In this document: piece after piece, positions 1-7,328 of the stretch
Position numbering within the stretch: position 1 is the stretch's first letter
Layout of the letters: each line of letters opens with the position of its first letter
Assembly: GCA_019244945.1 (NCBI GenBank)
Contig: JAFASD010000451.1
Coordinates: forward strand, 1-15,384
Source: Acidobacteriaceae bacterium
Lineage (GTDB): Bacteria; Acidobacteriota; Terriglobia; Bryobacterales; Bryobacteraceae
DNA: 15,384 nucleotides
Reading direction: 5' to 3'
Program-made: the position numbers and the translations under genes
The notes under the pieces: generated by a model
Databases searched by the model: none
What the model saw: the letters and a program-made list of their open reading frames with translations, nothing else
What the model was told of the DNA's origin: nothing

Positions 1-41
1 TTTACTCCCTCTCGATGTGGGATGCTGTCGATTAAAAGATT

Positions 42-47
42 GGAGGG
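42..47 (+). promoter_or_regulatory. ribosome binding site of the first gene
   Basis: GGAGGG lies six bases before the ATG at 54. It is a strong Shine-Dalgarno match and fixes the start of the secreted protein that follows. Confidence 0.8.
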
Positions 48-53
48 AATTTC

Positions 54-563
54 ATGCGCGTTGCCATGGTGGTGCTGGTGCTTGCGCTGGCCGGGCATAC
101 GAGCCGGGCTGCTGATACGTCGGACGCGACGTACGGTCCTTTGTGGCTTTACAACGGCGCCTGGCAGGTGACCCAGGACGGAAAAAACCCGGAGGAGCTG
201 AAAAACGAATGCGCTTTGGTCGGCATCTACTTTGCCTGCCAACAGATTGTGAACGGCAAGCCCAGCGAGCTACTGATTTTTGTTCCGGCAAACAAGCCCG
301 GCCATTACTATACGCAAAGCGTGATGCCGCAGGGTCGGGCCGGCGGACGAGGTGACCTGGAGATTTCGGGCGATCGTTGGACCTACACCAGCACGTGGGA
401 TGAAGGCGGTAAAACGACCTATTACCGCACCACGAACGTCTTCACCGGAAAAACGCGCATTCACTTCGAGCAAGCCGAATCGAGCAATAACAAAGACTGG
501 AAGGTGACCAGTTCCGGCGACGAGGTACACATTTCCGGCGGGCCCATGAAGGTCGCGCATTGA
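54..563 (+). CDS. small secreted protein of unknown function
   Basis: This 169-residue protein begins with a short signal peptide: charged MR, a Val/Leu/Ala-rich core to about residue 15, and a likely cleavage after SRA near residue 20. The mature part is rich in aromatic residues and predicted strands (GAWQVTQDGK, HYYTQSVMPQGRAGG, DRWTYTSTWDEGG, KTRIHFEQAE). Such an alternating pattern suits a small lipocalin-like or DUF1579-like beta barrel. That fold guess is inference only. Two cysteines about 10 residues apart (in NECALVGIYFACQQ) could form a disulfide outside the cytoplasm. The start is set by the GGAGGG site at 42-47. The gene converges on the CheB-like gene ending at 587, with 23 bases between them and no clear terminator. 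No catalytic motif is recognisable, and I do not assign a function. Confidence 0.85.
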   Translation: MRVAMVVLVLALAGHTSRAADTSDATYGPLWLYNGAWQVTQDGKNPEELKNECALVGIYFACQQIVNGKPSELLIFVPANKPGHYYTQSVMPQGRAGGRGDLEISGDRWTYTSTWDEGGKTTYYRTTNVFTGKTRIHFEQAESSNNKDWKVTSSGDEVHISGGPMKVAH

Positions 564-586
564 GAATCGTCTGCCAGAGCAATTAT

Positions 587-1531
587 TCAGCCGACTTCAA
601 ATAATACGCGCTCTTTCATAAGTTTTCGTATCTTTTCTGCCTCAACTTCTCGCTCCCGCGATTCTGCTCGAAGGGCCTGCGCCATTTCCGGTTCGAATTG
701 GTCCGCCAACCGCGTCGTCAGGGACGCTCCTTCTTCGAGGGCGACGATTGCGGCATACAGAGCTTTTTCCTGCGCGGCATATTGCTCGGCGAGCATGGTC
801 TTGGCGGAATAGGTGTGCCCGACGCGGCAGCGATAGTCCTTCGAAAATTTTTTGTTGACCTCCCAGATAGTGCCGCGACAATCAGGGCACGTCAGGTCGG
901 TGAGATGCGAATCGCCGTTCGGCTCTTCAGACGCGACCTTTGCTTCCACCCGCCGCACTTGCTCGTCCTTGACCAGCCGCGTGAGCAAAGAACCCATGTT
1001 CCGCACGCTCACCGTGTGATCGACTTCCAGCTCTCTCAGAGCGCTGAGAGGCATGGAAGGAAACGCCGTTTCTTCCGGGTTCTGAACGACCGTCAGACCG
1101 CCTCTCCGCTCAATCTCCCACAGGCCGGATGTTCCGTCGTCCAATTCGCCGCTCAGGACCACTCCGATCACCCGTTCCCTGTAAGCGGCCGCGGCTGACC
1201 GAAACGTTACATTGATGCAGGGCCGGTGGTGCTGTTCTTTCGGTCCGCAGGTCAGATGCACGTGGTTGCGCTCGATCATTAGATGATGATCGGGCGCTGC
1301 CACGTAAATACGGCCGTATTCAATAGGAGCGCCATTGGCCGGATGTTCCGCTACCAAAGGTCCCGCCCGGCTCAGGATCTCGGGGAGCAAACTTCTGGAT
1401 CGCGGCTGTACATGCAGAACAACGACCACGGCAGCAGGTAAATCGGGCGGAAGGTCGCTGGCCAATTGCTGCAACACTTCCACACCGCCGGCGGACGCTC
1501 CGATGACGATCAAATCGTGTCTAGATGGCAT
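587..1531 (-). CDS. CheB-type protein methylesterase with C-terminal Cys/His (zinc-ribbon-like) motif
   Basis: The protein has 314 residues and starts directly with a CheB methylesterase domain; the receiver domain of chemotaxis CheB is absent. The expected catalytic triad is visible: Ser13 in GASAGG, His40 in VVVLHVQP and Asp132 in SGELDDGT. The family hydrolyses glutamyl methyl esters on signalling proteins or deamidates glutamine. Residues 215-239 hold C-x2-C-x16-C-x3-H (CPDC then CRVGH), a likely metal site, followed by a charged helical tail. I chose the ATG at 1531 because it starts immediately before HDLIVIGASAGG and overlaps the stop of the upstream fusion gene by 11 bases, with GGAGAA eight bases before it. 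The open frame runs back to an ATG at 1630, but the extra 33 residues are Arg/Pro-rich and not CheB-like. It is a close paralogue of the CheB-like protein at 5392-6222. The substrate is unknown, since no receptor gene is nearby. Confidence 0.88.
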   Translation of the reverse strand: MPSRHDLIVIGASAGGVEVLQQLASDLPPDLPAAVVVVLHVQPRSRSLLPEILSRAGPLVAEHPANGAPIEYGRIYVAAPDHHLMIERNHVHLTCGPKEQHHRPCINVTFRSAAAAYRERVIGVVLSGELDDGTSGLWEIERRGGLTVVQNPEETAFPSMPLSALRELEVDHTVSVRNMGSLLTRLVKDEQVRRVEAKVASEEPNGDSHLTDLTCPDCRGTIWEVNKKFSKDYRCRVGHTYSAKTMLAEQYAAQEKALYAAIVALEEGASLTTRLADQFEPEMAQALRAESREREVEAEKIRKLMKERVLFEVG

Positions 1532-4500
1532 CCGCGGAATTCTCCGTCGACTTGACCGATGCCAGGGGTACGTCGACTGTGATTCTGGTGCCTTCGCCCG
1601 CCGCGGAGTGAACGTGAAAACTGGCGCCAATGTGGCGCGCGCGCTCTTCCATGCTCAGAAGTCCCAAGCCCGGCTGTTCGCGATCGGGAGTAAAACCCGC
1701 CCCGAAATCTGCCACTTGCAACTGCATACCCTGCCGCATGCTCTTCAACGAAACTCGCGCGTGAGTTTGACCGGCATGCTTGGCGACGTTTCGCAGCGCT
1801 TCCTGCGCAATCCGGTACAGCGCTGTCGCGATTTCGAGCGGGAGCGCGTTGGAGGCGCCGTCCGATGAGAATGTGGCAATCATGTTTTCGCGCCGGCCAA
1901 ACTCCTCCGTAAGCGACCGCAAAGCAGGAGTAAGACCGAGGTCTTCAATGATCGAGGGGTGCAGGCGGTGAGACATCAACCGCACATCTTCGGATAATTC
2001 TCCAATCTGCGCGCGAATTCGGCGGATAGCCTCCTTGGCCACGCCGGCCTCTGGCGGAAGGTTGTTCTCCACCTGATCGCCGTCCATTTCGAGCGCGGCC
2101 AAGCGTTGACTCACGTCGTCGTGCAGTTCGCGCGCAATCCGGCGCCGCTCCTCCTCTTGCGAACTGAAGAGGCTGGCAGTAAGCGCCCGCAGCTCGTCCT
2201 GGCTGCGGCCCAGAGCTTGGGTCGTCACTTCCACTTCACTCGCCAGCCGGTCTTTATCGCTCTTCAAAACCCGCTCGGCTTCTTTATGCGCAGTAATATC
2301 CTCGATGGTTATAAGCGAAAACTGCTCTCCATCCGGCTGAAGGATGCAGCCCAGAATGCTGAAGGTCTTCGGATTTTCGCCGGGAGTCGTGTGCTCAAAC
2401 TGCCAGCTCTCGCCAACTGCAGGGGCTTCGCGGAGCTTCTCCAGATTTTTGCGTAATTTCTCATCCAGACCCCACAGCGCGCCCGTCAACGAGGGAAGGA
2501 CCCGTTTTTCCAGATCACTGCCTGTCAAGTGGGTGAGCGCGCAGAAGGCCCTATTCGTTGCGCGAATCTTGAATTCGGAATCGACCACTACGAGGGGCAA
2601 GGGAACTCCCTGAATCACCGATCGCGAGAAGTCGCGTGCGACTCGAAGTTCCTGCTGGATTCGCCGGAGTTGGTCGATATCGACAAGCGCGACTACCAGC
2701 CCTTCAATTTTGTTATCTGCCGTGCGGTACGGCCGCACGCGCAAAAGGTGCCAGTGACCGTCCCGGTCCTGTACTTCAATCTCGCGCGAGCCCAGCGTCT
2801 CCAAGACTTCGTTGAATAAGGGCGTGAGGTCGTCGATATTCAAGTTGACCCGCAATTCGCTGAAGGGCCGGCCGATATCGGATGGCCTCACATTGATCAC
2901 GCGCTGGCTCGGCGCGGCAAAATGCCTGATCGCCAGATCGTTGCTCAACATCAGCACAGGCAGATTGACGCTATTCAGCAAGTTCAAAAGATCGTTGCTG
3001 GTTTGGGTGAGGATCACATTGCGATTCTGCAGCTCATCGTTGACCGTGTGCAGCTCTTCATTCGCGCTCTGCAATTCTTCTTTGGTCGTCTCCAACTCTT
3101 CGTTGGTGCTCTGCAGCTCTTCGTTGGCCGACTGAATCTCTTCGTTTGCCGAAATGAGTTCCTGATTCTTGGCGTCCCGCTCTTCGAGCAGTGATTGCAG
3201 ATACAGTTTGGTTGAGGACAGGTCGTTCTGGAGTTGCGCCAAAAGCCGGTCCTGGTCTGCGGCGGCGATGGCCGGCGATGTGCCGCCGCGAACCGCGTGC
3301 TCCCGTTCGCTGGGAGGGCGCGAAGGAACGAAGACCACCAGGAAACATCGTGAGCGGTGTCCGCCGCTATGGATCGGAAGCACCTCGAGGGTTGCCTTGC
3401 GTGTTACCTCGCCATCGGCAACCTGCAGCCCTTCCACCTGGACGGGAATGTCCTCATCGATGGCTCGCCGCACAGCCGCGCTCACCTGCGTGGCGATGTT
3501 TTCGCGCACCATCCGAAGCAGGTCCAGTGTGGCCGCCCCAGGGCGTAATTCCAAAAACAGATTTGTACGTCCCCGCGTCTGCAATATTTCCAGCCGGTCG
3601 TTGACAACCGCGGCGGGGGGGCCATAACGCGCCAGCAGAATACGGTCGGCGGCCCTCTGTAATTCCAAATCGCCCCAGGATTCGGGCGCTCGTAATTGCG
3701 CCACCGCCCCGTTTTCCAGAGTCACGCTTCGTGGCAGGACGTCGAGCATTGGTCGCGAAGAATTACCACCCGTCCGCGCGAAGATCTTATGCCTGCGATC
3801 GGTTGATAGGAACAAATCTGCAAATTCCCGGATGGTTTCCGCCGCTCCGAGAATCAGAAATCCGTCCGGGCGCAGTGCGTAGTGAAAGGTGGGAATGACG
3901 TGCTGCTGCAATTCGCTTCCGAAGTAAATGAGCACATTGCGGCAACTGATCACGTCCATTCGCGAAAATGGAGGATCGTTGCAGAGATTCTGACGCGCGA
4001 AGATGCACAGATCGCGAATGCGCTTGTTGATCTGGAAGCCTTTTTCACTCTTGACGAAGAAGCGGCGCAGCCGTTCCGGCGAAACATCTGCGCTAATGGT
4101 GTCGGGATAAACGCCCGCTCTGGCCTTGTTTATACTCTGCTCGCTGGCATCCGTTCCAAAGATTTGAATGGCGGGTTCGGCCGCGTCCCCAGTCAGATAT
4201 TCGAGAACGCAGATGGCAAAGGAGTAGACCTCTTCCCCAGTGGAGCAACCCGCCACCCAGATTCTAAGCTGCTGCGAGGAATCGCGATTTTCGAAAATAC
4301 GGGGCAACAGCTTGTTCTTGAATACCTCAAATAGTTCCGGGTCGCGGAAGAAAGTGGTGACGTTGATTAATGTGTCTTCCTGCAGATCCCGGAGTTCCTT
4401 GGGATTGGTCTGCAAAAAAGAGGCGTACGTGCCAAGTGTATCGATGCGATGCAGAATCATGCGGCGCGCGATACGCCGCCTGATCGTGCCGGGTTTATAG

Positions 4501-5345
4501 AGCCTGAAATCAACACCTGACACATTCCGCATGAGCGAGAGAATGCGAGCGAATTGATGGTCCTCCCCCGCCGGCGCAGCGCCATCTTCGAGCAGCCGGA
4601 GATTCGTTTCCCGGGATTGCCGCGCCACGTCCACAAGGTGAATGGCTATGGCGCTCGGCGCCGCGACGATGTCGACATGATCAACGGAGATACTGCTGCG
4701 GGGCATGTCCGGGTATTGCGCGCTTTCGGGGGTCTGCACCATCGTGATGCCGCCCTCGCCTTTAATCGCACGCAACCCGAGCGCTCCGTCAGAATCCATG
4801 CCGGAGAGAATGACTCCGATCACGCGATTTTTCTGATCTGACGCAAGCGACCGGAGGAAGAAGTCAATCGCTCTCCTGGCATTCTCCCCGTCCGGTTTTT
4901 CGAGGTGGAGTACGCCGCGCTCAATTCGCACAAGAGCGTTCGGCGGCGCCACATACACCCTGTTTGGCTCAACCCCAGTGCCGGACTCAATTTCCTGGAC
5001 TTGCATCTTGGCATGGCGGGCAAGTATCTCGCGTAAGTGGCTCTTTTGGTCCGCTAATAAATGCAGGACCACGAAGTAGGCAAGGCCGGTTTCTGCCGGG
5101 AGGTGATCGAGCAGTTCGACGCAAGCTTCCACGCCGCCCGCCGACGCTCCGATTCCCACCACATTGAAGGGCAGCCGATTATCTTCGTCCAGACCGTCGG
5201 GCGTCTCGCTGGTGACGGACGCGGTACTCGGATCGGCCGAAACGGTATGGGTTCCTCTGGCCGGCGCATGCCCCCCGGTCGCCGGCGCATCGCCCTGTTC
5301 GCCCACTTGCTCCTCCGGGCTTTCACTGAATGCTTGTTCTGCCAT
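1521..5345 (-). CDS. CheB-CheR-PAS-histidine kinase fusion protein
   Basis: This 1274-residue soluble sensor joins opposing methylation enzymes to a kinase. An acidic, Pro/Ser-rich leader covers residues 1-55. CheB methylesterase spans about 60-240, with Ser68 (GIGASAGG), His95 and Asp186 (SGMDSDGA). CheR methyltransferase spans about 260-525, with TTFFRDPE at 330-337, the SAM-binding VAGCSTGEEVYS at 364-375 and ISCRNVLIYF at 466-475. A PAS-like region (about 560-675) precedes a heptad coiled coil at about 700-780. Two PAS domains follow (about 785-895 and 905-1020), then a HisKA_3 dimerisation domain with phospho-acceptor His1075 in ARELHDD. The HATPase shows Asn1186 (N box), VADFGAGF at 1211-1218 and PGLGLL. 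This is a NarL-partner type kinase, yet no response regulator is in the window. There is no membrane segment, so the protein is cytoplasmic. The start has GGGAGG four bases upstream. All key residues are present, so all three enzyme activities look intact. Confidence 0.93.
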   Translation of the reverse strand: MAEQAFSESPEEQVGEQGDAPATGGHAPARGTHTVSADPSTASVTSETPDGLDEDNRLPFNVVGIGASAGGVEACVELLDHLPAETGLAYFVVLHLLADQKSHLREILARHAKMQVQEIESGTGVEPNRVYVAPPNALVRIERGVLHLEKPDGENARRAIDFFLRSLASDQKNRVIGVILSGMDSDGALGLRAIKGEGGITMVQTPESAQYPDMPRSSISVDHVDIVAAPSAIAIHLVDVARQSRETNLRLLEDGAAPAGEDHQFARILSLMRNVSGVDFRLYKPGTIRRRIARRMILHRIDTLGTYASFLQTNPKELRDLQEDTLINVTTFFRDPELFEVFKNKLLPRIFENRDSSQQLRIWVAGCSTGEEVYSFAICVLEYLTGDAAEPAIQIFGTDASEQSINKARAGVYPDTISADVSPERLRRFFVKSEKGFQINKRIRDLCIFARQNLCNDPPFSRMDVISCRNVLIYFGSELQQHVIPTFHYALRPDGFLILGAAETIREFADLFLSTDRRHKIFARTGGNSSRPMLDVLPRSVTLENGAVAQLRAPESWGDLELQRAADRILLARYGPPAAVVNDRLEILQTRGRTNLFLELRPGAATLDLLRMVRENIATQVSAAVRRAIDEDIPVQVEGLQVADGEVTRKATLEVLPIHSGGHRSRCFLVVFVPSRPPSEREHAVRGGTSPAIAAADQDRLLAQLQNDLSSTKLYLQSLLEERDAKNQELISANEEIQSANEELQSTNEELETTKEELQSANEELHTVNDELQNRNVILTQTSNDLLNLLNSVNLPVLMLSNDLAIRHFAAPSQRVINVRPSDIGRPFSELRVNLNIDDLTPLFNEVLETLGSREIEVQDRDGHWHLLRVRPYRTADNKIEGLVVALVDIDQLRRIQQELRVARDFSRSVIQGVPLPLVVVDSEFKIRATNRAFCALTHLTGSDLEKRVLPSLTGALWGLDEKLRKNLEKLREAPAVGESWQFEHTTPGENPKTFSILGCILQPDGEQFSLITIEDITAHKEAERVLKSDKDRLASEVEVTTQALGRSQDELRALTASLFSSQEEERRRIARELHDDVSQRLAALEMDGDQVENNLPPEAGVAKEAIRRIRAQIGELSEDVRLMSHRLHPSIIEDLGLTPALRSLTEEFGRRENMIATFSSDGASNALPLEIATALYRIAQEALRNVAKHAGQTHARVSLKSMRQGMQLQVADFGAGFTPDREQPGLGLLSMEERARHIGASFHVHSAAGEGTRITVDVPLASVKSTENSADAI
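3018..3155 (-). repeat. imperfect 21-base tandem repeat encoding a heptad coiled coil
   Basis: Residues 731-776 of the fusion protein repeat a seven-residue unit (NEELQSA, NEELQST, NEELETT, KEELQSA, NEELHTV, NDELQNR). The DNA therefore shows a degenerate 21-base periodicity. The unit is an amphipathic heptad, expected to form a parallel signalling helix that carries conformational change from the CheR half to the PAS/kinase half. Such NEELQ linkers are well known in CheB/CheR-PAS fusions. The period could change in length by slippage. Confidence 0.85.
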
Positions 5346-5349
5346 ACTT

Positions 5350-5355
5350 CCTCCC
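5350..5355 (-). promoter_or_regulatory. ribosome binding site of the CheB-CheR-kinase fusion
   Basis: On the minus strand GGGAGG stands four bases before the ATG at 5345. It supports this start despite the low-complexity, acidic N-terminal leader of the protein. Confidence 0.7.
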
Positions 5356-5362
5356 GAGAAAT

Positions 5363-5375
5363 CTGGCCAGGCCAG
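5363..5375. repeat. 13-base perfect inverted repeat upstream of the fusion gene
   Basis: CTGGCC-A-GGCCAG has perfect six-base arms around one base. It sits in the 46-base gap between the first CheB gene and the fusion gene, eight bases upstream of the fusion's ribosome site. The arms are too close for a full-length RNA hairpin, although a four-pair stem with a five-base loop can form. It could be a protein-binding site, or chance; I see no second copy in the window. Confidence 0.35.
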
Positions 5376-5391
5376 CGTCTGGATACGGACG

Positions 5392-6222
5392 CTAATCGAT
5401 GCTGGGCATTTCGCGATGTTCGAGGAGTTGTCGCACCGTGCCCGCCTGGCGCCTTAAGTGCTCCGCTTCGCGCTTCAAATTTTGCTGTTGTGCTTCGTTC
5501 ACTCGTGTCGCTGTTAACAAGGCCAGCTCAGCGCCTTCTTCCAGCGCCAGAATAGCCTCGTAAAGCTTGCGCTCCTGCACGGATGACTGTTCATCGAACA
5601 GTGTCTTCAGTGTCAGGACATGGCCGACCCGGCAACGGAATTCGATCGGTCCGGGCGTGGTTTTTTCATACAGGGGACCGTGGCACTCAGGACATGTGAA
5701 TCCGCTAAACCGGTCGTATTGTACATCATGGGACATTGACTTCTGCCTTTCCGATACCTCTTCTCCGCTGACGAGCCGCGGCAGAAGTGTACCGATCTCT
5801 GCAGCGGCAGGTTTGTAATCCACGACGCAATCCTGCAATGCATTTAGCGGCATAGACGGGAACTTCGCTTCTGACGGATCTTGCACAATTGTAATGCCGC
5901 GCCGATTCGCAATTTCCCAGAGCCCCGCGGCGCCATCATCGAGCATTCCGGAAAGCAAAACGCCAATCACGCGCGGCCCATAGGTCATCGCCGCGGAACG
6001 GAACGTCACATTGATACTGGGCCGGTGCAGACCTTCTTTCGGCCCTCGCGTCAAGTGAATATGGTTCTCGGCAACTTGCAAGTGGCGATCTGGAGGCGCG
6101 ACATAGATTCTGCCACTCTCAATGCGTTCTCCTTCCGTGGCCTGCCGGGCCGGTAGCGCGCCTAGCCGGTTGAACAACTCGGGAAGAAAATTTTTCTCCC
6201 GCGGTGCCATGTGGATTACCAC
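5392..6222 (-). CDS. CheB-type protein methylesterase with C-terminal Cys/His motif; 5' end lacks a recognisable start codon
   Basis: The listed ATG gives 276 residues that begin inside the CheB fold (MVIHMAPREK). Reading upstream in frame, residues belonging to the domain continue (DIITVGGSAG, then YEALQLIFSRLP, then LPAAIFVVIHM), including the catalytic serine at 6292-6294. They run back to a TAG at 6334-6336 with no ATG, GTG or TTG in between; the first codon after the stop is GTA. So the true gene probably began near 6333 and has lost its start, uses a rare start, or carries a sequence error. If translation begins at 6222 the serine is missing and the enzyme would be dead; no ribosome site precedes 6222. 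The His of the triad (His4), Asp96 (SGMLDDGA) and the metal-binding-like C177-x2-C180...C197-x3-H201 are present. It is a close paralogue of the CheB protein at 587-1531, also without a receiver domain. It lies 46 bases upstream of the fusion gene on the same strand, so the three genes are probably cotranscribed. Confidence 0.75.
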   Translation of the reverse strand: MVIHMAPREKNFLPELFNRLGALPARQATEGERIESGRIYVAPPDRHLQVAENHIHLTRGPKEGLHRPSINVTFRSAAMTYGPRVIGVLLSGMLDDGAAGLWEIANRRGITIVQDPSEAKFPSMPLNALQDCVVDYKPAAAEIGTLLPRLVSGEEVSERQKSMSHDVQYDRFSGFTCPECHGPLYEKTTPGPIEFRCRVGHVLTLKTLFDEQSSVQERKLYEAILALEEGAELALLTATRVNEAQQQNLKREAEHLRRQAGTVRQLLEHREMPSID

Positions 6223-6426
6223 AAAAATGGCCGCAGGAAGATTAGCAGGCAGTCGGCTGAAGATCAGTTGCAGCGCTTCGTAACTTCCGGCAGAGCCGCC
6301 GACCGTAATGATGTCCCGTCTGGGCGTATATACCTACGTTTTCTTACTATCTTAATCCTGCTGGGGTTGGTACGGTTAGGGCAGAAGAGGCTAAAGACTA
6401 ACAAGTCGGATACCGATGAAAATACT

Positions 6427-6621
6427 GTGGGCCGACTTAGGACATTTTGGGAACGCTTCTGGCTCGACGAAGGTGGTCAAGACCTGGTGGAGTACGCTTT
6501 GCTGCTAACCTTTATCGGATTAGCAGCTGTGGGGCTCTTGAACGGTGCGCGTGCGAGCGTAAGGACACTCTTGACAAACATAAACTCGACGTTGACGAAT
6601 GTAGTCGCCGCTTCTTCATAG
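6427..6621 (+). CDS. Flp/Fap-type pilin subunit (orphan)
   Basis: With a GTG start at 6427 this is a 64-residue prepilin, the usual size for Flp pilins. A short basic/aromatic leader (RLRTFWERFW) ends in DEGG; the type IVb prepilin peptidase would cut after the second Gly to leave QDLVEYALLL. Glu at +5 and Tyr at +6 of the mature protein match the Flp signature. A hydrophobic helix follows (ALLLTFIGLAAVGLL), then a short Ser/Thr/Asn-rich tail (TNINSTLTNVVAASS). Flp pilins assemble through the Tad secretion machinery, none of which is in this window. The same frame is open back to an ATG at 6211, but that part is antisense to the CheB gene and not pilin-like. The GTG is chosen from the family's leader length and has no clear ribosome site, so the exact start is uncertain. 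A TTG at 6367 is an alternative. Confidence 0.8.
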   Translation: MGRLRTFWERFWLDEGGQDLVEYALLLTFIGLAAVGLLNGARASVRTLLTNINSTLTNVVAASS

Positions 6622-6636
6622 CATTCTGTTATGCAC

Positions 6637-6669
6637 AAAAAAAGGGAGCCTCGAGAAAAGGCCCCCCTT
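6637..6669 (-). terminator. rho-independent terminator of the outer-membrane protein gene
   Basis: Read on the minus strand, AAGGGGGGCC, a loop around TTTTCTCG, and AGGCTCCCTT form a G+C-rich stem with one mismatch and one bulge. A run of seven T follows immediately. It lies 32 bases beyond the stop of the barrel protein at 6701. The same stem stands 16-48 bases after the pilin stop on the plus strand, but there only two T follow, so it may help stop pilin transcription less efficiently. Confidence 0.75.
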
Positions 6670-6700
6670 AGAAACACCCAACGATTTCGGTGAGTATTTT

Positions 6701-7315
6701 TTAGAAATGGAACGAAAGACCGCCGAACGGCTCTGCCAGGTGAGTGACCGACCCAGTTCTGATTCCGGGCACGCCGAAATCCGGTGCTTCAAAGATATGA
6801 CCGCGATAGCCCAGCCGCAAACTGACGCGTTTGCTTACGGCAAAATCCGCGCCCGCTCCATAGACAAAATCAGGAGTCGCGAACTTGCTTCCTGTCGCGC
6901 CGCCAGAGGTAAAGCTGTCTGGTACGAAGACCAGCGCACCTGTACCAGCAGTCAAAAATGGAGTCAAACGATGGCCAATGCCGTAGCGGAATACGTAAGA
7001 GGCTGTCGCTTCATTTGTATTGGCAGGAACGCTGAGAGAAAACGGCGTTAGCGCATTCGACGAACTGTACTGCTGATTGAAGCGGCTAAAACCATAATCG
7101 AGCTCGACGCCCTGATGGTTGGTGAAGAAGTAACGATAAGTGAAAAGAACGCCCGCCGCATTATTGGCGGACTGATTCACTCCGTTACCGTTCGTGCTCT
7201 GTTCGAAAGAACCAATTGCAGAAACCGTCGCATCGCTGTGATTGCCTTCCTGCGCCTGAGCGGCGATGGTCAGTAGCCCTAACGACACTAAGCCTGCAAA
7301 GATTTTGTACTTCAA
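6701..7315 (-). CDS. outer-membrane beta-barrel protein
   Basis: The 204-residue protein has a signal peptide (MKYKIFAGLVSLGLLTIAAQA, probable cleavage after AQA at 21). Its body has the alternating aromatic/polar strands of a small OmpA/OmpW-like barrel: VLFTYRYFFTNHQGVELDYGFSR, ATASYVFRYGIGHRLTPFLTAGTGALVF, RVSLRLGYRGHIF. It ends in FHF; a terminal Phe is the signal read by the BAM assembly machinery. Gly/Ser/Asn-rich segments (STNGNGVNQSANN) would be loops. The start is a TTG at 7315 with AGGAGG seven bases before it; the longer reading from an ATG at 7375 would place that ribosome site inside the gene and bury the signal peptide. A terminator follows at 6637-6669, so the gene appears to be a single transcription unit. 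Ligand and function are not apparent; a structural or porin-like role is possible. Confidence 0.85.
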   Translation of the reverse strand: MKYKIFAGLVSLGLLTIAAQAQEGNHSDATVSAIGSFEQSTNGNGVNQSANNAAGVLFTYRYFFTNHQGVELDYGFSRFNQQYSSSNALTPFSLSVPANTNEATASYVFRYGIGHRLTPFLTAGTGALVFVPDSFTSGGATGSKFATPDFVYGAGADFAVSKRVSLRLGYRGHIFEAPDFGVPGIRTGSVTHLAEPFGGLSFHF

Positions 7316-7322
7316 AGTAAAA

Positions 7323-7328
7323 CCTCCT
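7323..7328 (-). promoter_or_regulatory. ribosome binding site that sets the TTG start of the barrel protein
   Basis: Minus-strand AGGAGG is followed by seven bases and then TTG at 7315. It is the strongest ribosome site in this part of the window and decides the start over the ATG at 7375. Confidence 0.8.

Noticed and set aside
1532..1630. Longer CheB reading from an ATG at 1630
   Set aside because: The added residues are Arg/Pro-rich products of the fusion gene's frame. The ATG at 1531 directly precedes the family N-terminus and has a ribosome site.
3018..3155. Regular short repeats considered as a CRISPR array
   Set aside because: The units are contiguous degenerate 21-base codon repeats without spacers, in frame with a coiled coil.
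5061..5555. 164-residue plus-strand open frame across the gap between the first CheB and the fusion gene
   Set aside because: It runs antisense through two CheB-coding ends. It is Arg-rich with no domain, signal or ribosome site.
6211..6426. N-terminal extension of the pilin frame to an ATG at 6211
   Set aside because: The extra 72 residues are antisense to the CheB coding sequence and would put a long non-family stretch before a prepilin leader.
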